DNA from: Branchiostoma lanceolatum
Taxonomy: Eukaryota; Chordata; Leptocardii; Amphioxiformes; Branchiostomatidae
Length of the DNA stretch: 64,000 nucleotides
Direction of reading: 5' to 3'
Assembly (NCBI RefSeq): GCF_035083965.1
Contig: NC_089732.1
Span: 7,999,383 to 8,063,382, forward strand
Below, piece after piece: positions 57,801 to 64,000 of the stretch. Within the stretch, counting starts at the first letter, position 1, and every line of letters begins with the position of its first letter. Position numbers and translations under genes: made by a program. Under the pieces are notes generated by a model. The model worked only from the letters and a program-made list of their open reading frames with translations. It did no database searches and was not told the DNA's origin.

Positions 57801-59662
57801 CAGAGGACGTAATGGTTGGTCCCTAGTTGTGCTGGCAACTGCAAGTGGCAGCCTGGGAGGCATCTCCTCAAACTTGATTTTCTAATTTGGAAATTGTCAC
57901 TTGGATGACACAGTGACCCCAGAAGTCAGCCCTCCCCCACCCTACCTGCCCCGCCCCCACTCCAGTGTCAGGGCAGGGCCCCCCTCACCCACAGATGTCA
58001 CTAACGGACCTTACAAGCCAATTAAAGTCTGGGAGCAGCTTGGGAACAAATTAGCAAAAATGTGTGGCACAAGCATATCATTATGGAGCCTGTCAACTTG
58101 GATTTGGCAGGCGGGAGCCAACACAGATCTAGGTTGAAGGGCTGAAAGGGGTACAAAAATATAGCAAGGCCAACACGTGCTGGGACTCCCCAACCTCCCA
58201 GTATGATTACCACAAGCCCTCCCATTACCAGCCAAGAAATATTGGGTTCCACAAGATATACTTTTAATTGAGGCCAGTTTGCTAGAAGCCAGAGCTAGGA
58301 TTGGAGCAAATCCGCACGGAAACCCAAAAGGGAAGGCAATCGTAACATGAAGACGAACAACAATCAAATGCAAACCTAGCAACAAAGCCATTTTCTCCTG
58401 CTACACCCCATCATTAACGATTTTTAAGGCAGGGATGTCATCTGGAAAATTTTATCCCTTCAACTACATAAGCAAAGCAGGAGACACCATGGGGCAGCTG
58501 GCGACAGTAGCTTGTTGCTGCTACAGCAATGACAACAGGGCTCCTTCCAAGCTTGGCCGAGCCACTGACAAAACCAAAGGCATGATAAAAGTGCCCGTAA
58601 ACTATGCCAACAAACTTCTTGCAAACTCCTTCCTGTATTCACTTGCGGATGCCTGACTCTGCGTCAGCTTTCTCCGTGGGGGGCAGGGATACGAGCAGAA
58701 GGTCATAAGGCCAGCCCTGGGGTGGGGGAGGAAACACCCTTTGGAGAAGAGGTGGGGTATTTTTCAAAGCTTGCGCAAAAGCACAATGCAAGCTTAGGTG
58801 CAATTACTCCTGGAAATGGTTAAGAACTCAGCACCAGGGTCTACGCGATCCCGGAGGCCTCACAAAGTCAGTATGGAGGATTCACTCGGTGATCCTGGCA
58901 AATCAGCTCCAGTTGCTTTTGCTTAAGTTCGTCATCCTCCCCCGTGGAGGGTTCAATCCAGTTCAAAACTCCTCGCCTGAACTTTGGATACCATCAACAA
59001 GTCTGTTCCACTCTGCCTACAGCCTATAACTAAAAAGAAAAAAAATTCTCCTGTTTGGCAGCCGGGGTTGCCAACCATAACATTTCTCCAATCTGGATCT
59101 CTTCAGACCCGGGCCGCGGCTCTGCCTGTAAACGTTTGAGTCGCCCAGTAAACTTTCCTGACTCGCCTGGTTGTAAACGTTCCTTTCAACCTGTAAACCA
59201 TCCGGACAGTCCCACCAAACAAAAGCCACCCAATACACAATTGTCCCACACTGGGCCGCCTCCCCACTGAGCTCTGTCTAGACCCAACTCATAAACTGTC
59301 ACTTTCTGTCCCCAGAGACCGACTTCTAGAAATACTTTTTCATTACCTGGACAGGAGAAAACACTGCTTTTTTATACCACCCTGGCCAGACTGTCCTCAG
59401 GTAAATCAAGGAGTTGGAAGACATCATCCCGTCATTAACAACTAGAAGCCACAAAACTGTGCAGGGGCCATGGACAGGGGCCAAGTTAGCCCACACAGGG
59501 CTTTGCCGAACATGTTGACAATCAAGACACAAAACGCTTTGATGCAAGGCAAGGTTTCATTCAAATCTCGAGCTGGTAGCATCACAAGATTATGCTTAAG
59601 AAGGATTTTGAGTCATCCTTGAGTAAACTATATTGTACTGAAGGAAGGAAGGGGCGACTTAC
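54876..59662. other. Patched intron, 4.8 kb
   Basis: The interval lies between matched donor and acceptor sites. It contains GC-rich, CpG-poor stretches (55850-58700) and a short tRNA-like piece at about 57186. No exon with Patched content is missing from the protein alignment, so none is expected. Confidence 0.85.
57186..57250 (+). mobile_element. Possible tRNA-like SINE fragment
   Basis: CTCCCGTGGTGTAGTGGCAT looks like a tRNA 5' end with an A box. No B box follows in the expected place, so it is truncated or coincidental. Confidence 0.3.
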
Positions 59663-59805
59663 AGGACGATAAACTCGAACTCTGACCCTGCCAGCATGAC
59701 GACACCCAGGAGTGTGGAGATGGCTCCATCAATGACGGGCGACATCATGTGTTCCAGCGCTGATATCATTCGCTCGTTTCTGTCTCCCAACGATGTAACA
59801 TACGC
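59663..59805 (-). CDS. PTCH: Patched exon (TM11)
   Basis: 143 bp, acceptor GTATTGCAG and donor [33 protein letters not shown] is followed by [20 protein letters not shown], the TM10-11 loop and TM11 of Patched. It ends in a split Leu codon that fits the next exon. Confidence 0.97.
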
Positions 59806-60701
59806 CTGCAATACAAACATCTTATTAGATTGGTGCATTCAAACAATATATTCTTCATCAAATCTTAGTTTTCTGTTTAATACAATGGATGAAAGGGCTT
59901 CGTAGTAATTTGCAAACCTAGCAATTTTTTTCACATTTCACATATCCAATCATAAAACAGTTGTCGCTTTATATGTTAAAAGACACTGCAAAATTGAACA
60001 AATATTCCCGTAATTGTTAAGATTGTGACAGAAATACAGACACAGAAATAATAGGGTGGCATGCTGACATGTTAACCTTTACTGTAACAAGTTAGATATA
60101 CAATGCTTAGATTGCCTACATTCCTAGTGATTCCCAAAATCAAAGCGACCATTGTTACAAAACTTGACATGACCCTAAAGATGTAAGGACAAATCTGCAG
60201 GTGTTCATTTGATTGTATTCTTATCCATACCCACAAAATATCAGGCAAATAAACCTGACAAGGCACTCTTGTACCGCACAACATTCCGACAAACTTGCGT
60301 CTTTTGAGGACAGCTCCTGAAGTGTAAAATTAATTTTCAGCTTGTCTTGAGTCCTTATTTACCACAACAGCACAGTTAATGTTGCTTTGAGCGGCCGTAG
60401 CTGTAAATTTCTAGTTTTACCACCCAGCTGGGCGAGTGAGTAATAAATAATGTCCGTCCTCTGGCAACACCACTGGAATACATTACTCTATACTTTCAGC
60501 TTCACCTGTGCTACAAAGTGGAGTCATCCTGGGGTCAGCCCTCGGACGGAAATGACAGCTATAAATTCCCCATGCCTCCGTAATTACAAGGTGTTTCAGG
60601 TCCGGTTAAAGATTATTGATCACTGCAATAACTCATTAACCTGTCATTCACTGGAGAAACAACTTGTTTGTCGATCAGGAGAGAAAGTGAGGAGTACTTA
60701 C
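59806..60701. other. Patched intron, 0.9 kb
   Basis: Between the TM10 and TM11 exons. No repeat or extra exon was recognised. Confidence 0.85.
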
Positions 60702-60839
60702 GAAGGATATGTGGACGGTGAATTCCACGCCGATGCCGACGGAGGCGATGATGATGACGGCGGGGATGGCGGAGAGCTTGATTCCGAGAAGGCCCATGAC
60801 GCCGAACAGTTCGACCGCCATCATGGCGAGCACCGACAC
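60702..60839 (-). CDS. PTCH: Patched exon (TM9-TM10, GxxxE proton-relay motif)
   Basis: 138 bp in phase 0 at both ends. [20 protein letters not shown] is followed by [15 protein letters not shown]. The GIGVE sequence in TM10 is the GxxxE half of the charged motif pair that Patched shares with RND-type transporters and that is needed for its cation-coupled sterol-moving activity against Smoothened. Confidence 0.97.
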
Positions 60840-62452
60840 CTGGAAGTGAAGTGAGAGAATCTGTCAGTTACTGGCATGCTTCAACTCGAAGCTAGACTTG
60901 CCACAAATTCCCGAACTCGATACAAATCAACGCAGCTTCTCAGGTAGACAGTTAAGCTGCTGGGAGGAAAGGGGACATAATTTTTGTGTCCCTCCCCCCC
61001 ACAACAGACACTTCTCAGTCCCACCTGTCAGTCATTCCCACATTATATCCCAGCTCTGTGTACTTTCTCCTGCACCCCATAATTATGGACCTCCAACCCA
61101 GCAATCAGGACCCACAGCCAATCACAGGGGGACCAAGGCCTGGGGCTCACAGCTGACAACTCTCAGTATTCCACTCATAAATCAGATTCTTCACGGGTCA
61201 GGACACCAAAGTCTGCCTGTCAACGGTAAGCCAAGGCTGCTGGAAGGAAAGTCTCCCCCCAAACGTCTTGCCGACTTCTCCGAGACGTCTACTTGTCTAC
61301 TTCTCAGAGAACTCGGGACAAGCCCTGCAAGCTAGTTTTTGAAGGACAGCGACGTCACTCCACAACAAAACCACCCATGGGGACGCAGGGACGCACAACA
61401 TAAACCCACTGTGCCATTAGAGAGTTGGGAACAACACTAGAGTGTTGGTGGCAAGCCTGGCAAGGTCGTTCCATTCATCTCAGCAATGCAGGGCCCGGGG
61501 GCAGAGGGGATTGGGAAGGAGCAGTGCACCTTTGTTGGGCTGACTGACGTGACTAGCCTTCCGGCAAAATCCGCGGCCTAATCATCTCTGCCACTTGTTA
61601 TAGTCTCCTTGAACAGACAAAACACTAATTTGTTCCGAGGCCTGTCAATGGGAATAGGGGGTGGTGTCCTCAGCCCAATAGGCAAAAATCCTTGGAATTT
61701 TCCCCGCCCGTCCCCATTCCAACTGTGACTCAGAATTCTGTCTGTGTATCCCAACATGGAACCAACAACAAACTGTACCCATGTTACAGGCATAAGCGAC
61801 CTACAAGCTTCGCAACATGCCCCGATTAGCGTTACTCATCCTCTGCTGCACAAGCATTATTTAGTTGACAACACAAATCAAAGTGAACAATAAAATACCG
61901 TCAACGGGCCCACTTTCTTTTACTGCTGGTTTCACAACACTCCTTTTTGGGGGAGCCCAATTTTCGGGGGAAGTTGAGAAGACAAAATCGAATTACTGGT
62001 GTCTGGCGCCACAAGAGTGAAACACGTCTCACAATTCTCTGCACTTCGTTAACTTAACCAACGAGTAGACCTCCCGCTTTCCCACCTATCCTCACGCAAT
62101 TTCCCTTCACTACAATAATCACATAATTTTGTTAATCCCCTTTAATTACTACATCTGTGCACTCGCTTTTCCTGCACTTAACGACTCAGTAAACCTGAAC
62201 ATTCACAGGTAAACTGGAAAGACCAGGCCAGAACAAAGACTGGGAAAAGTCTGACGGAAGATTCAGAAGAAAACCAATCGGATAAACTACAATTCGGACA
62301 ATTTTCACGCATGACCAGAGAGACATGCCCAACACATTTCAGATCTAACACCGGGAAAGAAAGAAATTAGTAAAAAAGTAATTCTCAGCTTTTCCCATAT
62401 GTTTCTGGTCTGTTCATTTTACAGTTTATCCATACAGAAAAAAAAAACTTAC
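60840..62452. other. Patched intron, 1.6 kb
   Basis: Mixed sequence with no exon, RNA gene or clear mobile element. Confidence 0.85.
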
Positions 62453-62724
62453 CACAATCAGAGCCAGCCACGGGTTGACCATCACGACAGCGACCACGAC
62501 AAAGATGGCAGCCATGACGGCCGCCAGCGCGACCATGAGATAGTAGCGTAGGAAGATGTACTGCTCCCAGAACGTGAACGGGACCCCCAGCGGGTACGTG
62601 GGCACCTTGGACTCCTCGCACACCTCTCGGACCTCCTTGATGAGCTGGATGAACTCGGAGGTGCTGTGAAGCCCGCTCACGTAGAAACTGAACTGGCTGT
62701 AGTTGATGGGCTGGGACTTAGGAA
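62453..62724 (-). CDS. PTCH: Patched exon (end of second extracellular domain, TM8)
   Basis: 272 bp, acceptor ATCTTTCAG and donor ATTGTG/GTAAGTTT. PKSQPINYSQFSFYVSGL and FTFWEQYIFLRYYL match the Patched 'P-x-x-Y-x-Q-F-x-F-Y-x-x-G-L' and 'FWEQYI-LR' boxes. A hydrophobic TM8 and NPWLALIV follow. Confidence 0.97.
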
Positions 62725-62937
62725 CTGAAAGATGCAAGAAATACAGTGTAAATACAAATTGTACTAGAGAGTGGAGACTACGGCATCCTTAAATTATGGA
62801 ACCCACATTTCTTTTTGACAGTTATCCAATGCACCCTCACGGTAAAGTAGGGAAGAAATACATGATAATTCATGGTTTAAACAAAGGCTTTGAGAATGAC
62901 ACTATGAACATAAACATCTGTATCACAAAATACTTAC

Positions 62938-63136
62938 TTCTTAGCTCATACTCTGGGATGGTGTCCAGGTTGTCGTGGTCATTTCTATCCACACCCCACT
63001 GCTCGGGCTCCGGGCGAATCGCCGCCTGTGACGCGGTGTACGCGAAGGTGTCGTCATTAACCCACGCGGTCAGGTAGATGTAGAAGGCCTTGTTGTTGAT
63101 GACACCATTACTGTCAATGAGCCGATTACTGTACAG
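62938..63136 (-). CDS. PTCH: Patched exon (second extracellular domain)
   Basis: 199 bp, acceptor GTCCACAG and donor AAGAA/GTAAGTATT. It encodes GVINNKAFYIYLTAWVNDDT and AYTASQAAIRP, very close to the 'AFYIYLTAWV-ND-AYAASQANIRP' block of vertebrate Patched. It ends in a split Ile codon. Confidence 0.97.
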
Positions 63137-63293
63137 CTGTGGACAAAAATACAAGAGGTTGCAGAATTTCATATCTAAGTTTCAAAATAAAGGAATGAAA
63201 GCTTGTTTGAGTAGGAATGTAGGCGACGTATATACAAGAGTTTTTTACTGCAAAAGTTTTGCTCCCCTTCTTTCCTCGCAAAAGGAATCTTAC

Positions 63294-63439
63294 CTGGTCT
63301 TTGTTGATCGGGTTGTCGTTGTCTCCCGTCTGTACGAGCAGCTTGTATCCCATCACCCCCTCGTTGGTGGCGTTGTTGAACCACTTGTTTCGCTGGATGC
63401 GCCCAAGCTGCCAATCTTCATCAAAGTGAGCTTGGACAT
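63294..63439 (-). CDS. PTCH: Patched exon (second extracellular domain, first exon in window)
   Basis: 146 bp, acceptor CTTTACAG and donor GACCAG/GTAAGATT. AHFDEDWQLGRI and GVMGYKLLVQTGDNDNPI match the Patched 'F-D-x-D-W-x-x-G-x-I ... YKLLVQTG' region. The first two bases complete a codon from an exon beyond the right edge. The seven exons in the window give 506 residues, roughly the C-terminal 40% of a Patched protein. Confidence 0.95.
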
Positions 63440-64000
63440 CTGTAAAGAGAGCGACAAATTAAAGAAGTCGCTCAGACAAAAACTTTATATCTTTCGATCA
63501 AATGCTTAGTTTTTGAGATACTAGTAGTAACAATTAATAGAAGCATTCAATCACTGCACGACCATGTCTAGGCATTTTGAGCAAGATTTGTATCATATAA
63601 TATTCATTTTGACTTGATTCAGTCTGTAGACAGCCAAGCTAAATGTATTTCTGAACCTGATACAGATTAGAAAGCCTAGCAGGAGCTACATTCTTTCTAT
63701 TCCAGTGAACTTAAATGTAGATTGAGGCAGTCTAATTAATATTTTTATCCAACCATCTGGCACCAGGGCTCGAAATTCATCTTTGGGAATAGGTGCACCC
63801 AACTCAAAAAATTGGGTGCACAGAAAAAATTTTGGGTGCACCAGATAAAATAAAGTTGAATGTTCTTCAGAACATAATTACAAAGTTTAACGCTGCTGCC
63901 TTTCTTAAGAACTTCAATCTGTAATTCTATAGCTAACTTCAAAATTTCAAACAAATAATACATTAAATAAAGTACAGCAAAAAGTTATCATGCTGTTTTT
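63440..64000. other. Patched intron (partial) with a dispersed-repeat fragment
   Basis: AT-rich. Bases 63760-63850 ('cagggctcgaaattcatctt', 'ggtgcacccaactc', 'ttgggtgcaccagat') form a small inverted 'gggtgca' motif cluster that looks like a dispersed repeat. The intron runs off the window. Confidence 0.6.

Overview
This is animal nuclear DNA. It has split genes with GT-AG introns, many TIR-only foldback elements, degenerate non-LTR retrotransposons, Pol III-derived repeats and satellites. The gene set (a Patched receptor, a kisspeptin-receptor-like GPCR and a secreted trehalase-like gene) and the compact, polymorphic-looking, MITE-rich intergenic DNA fit a marine invertebrate deuterostome. 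The best guess is a cephalochordate (amphioxus, Branchiostoma). That assignment is inference; the gene calls rest on translated exons with matching splice sites and phases.

Layout. Bases 2-940 (+) are the 3' coding exon of an unrecognised basic, Ser/Pro/Lys-rich protein. Bases 941-9350 are repeats, dominated by a 386/393-bp satellite at about 2990-6580. Bases 9358-14478 (-) hold five exons of a trehalase-like gene, from the signal peptide to the first trehalase signature. That signature is altered, and no 3' exons are visible. Bases 15179-15305 are a (GT)n tract. Bases 18457-23997 (-) hold a complete seven-exon, 402-residue kisspeptin-receptor-like GPCR. Its third intron carries a 24-bp minisatellite with higher-order structure, a 252-bp tandem repeat and a 28S rRNA fragment.

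Bases 24.0-34.6 kb are a transposon-rich intergenic region with two LINE remnants, tRNA-type SINEs and several foldback elements. Bases 34609-40510 are a nearly perfect 2951-bp tandem duplication. Bases 40.5-53.4 kb are mostly intergenic, with a full-length 5S-rRNA-derived SINE beside a tRNA-Arg-like head, and a nest of foldback elements around 50 kb. Bases 53434-63439 (-) are the last seven exons (506 residues) of Patched, the Hedgehog receptor, from the second extracellular domain to the stop codon. The 5' half lies beyond the right edge.

The three recognised genes do not form a pathway: Patched is a Hedgehog-signalling receptor, the GPCR is a neuropeptide receptor and trehalase is a secreted glycosidase. 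The most unusual items are the foldback elements with 8-9-bp target duplications (Mutator-like), the truncated trehalase with altered catalytic-signature residues, the 28S fragment inside a GPCR intron, the tRNA-like/5S tandem and the young 2951-bp duplication.
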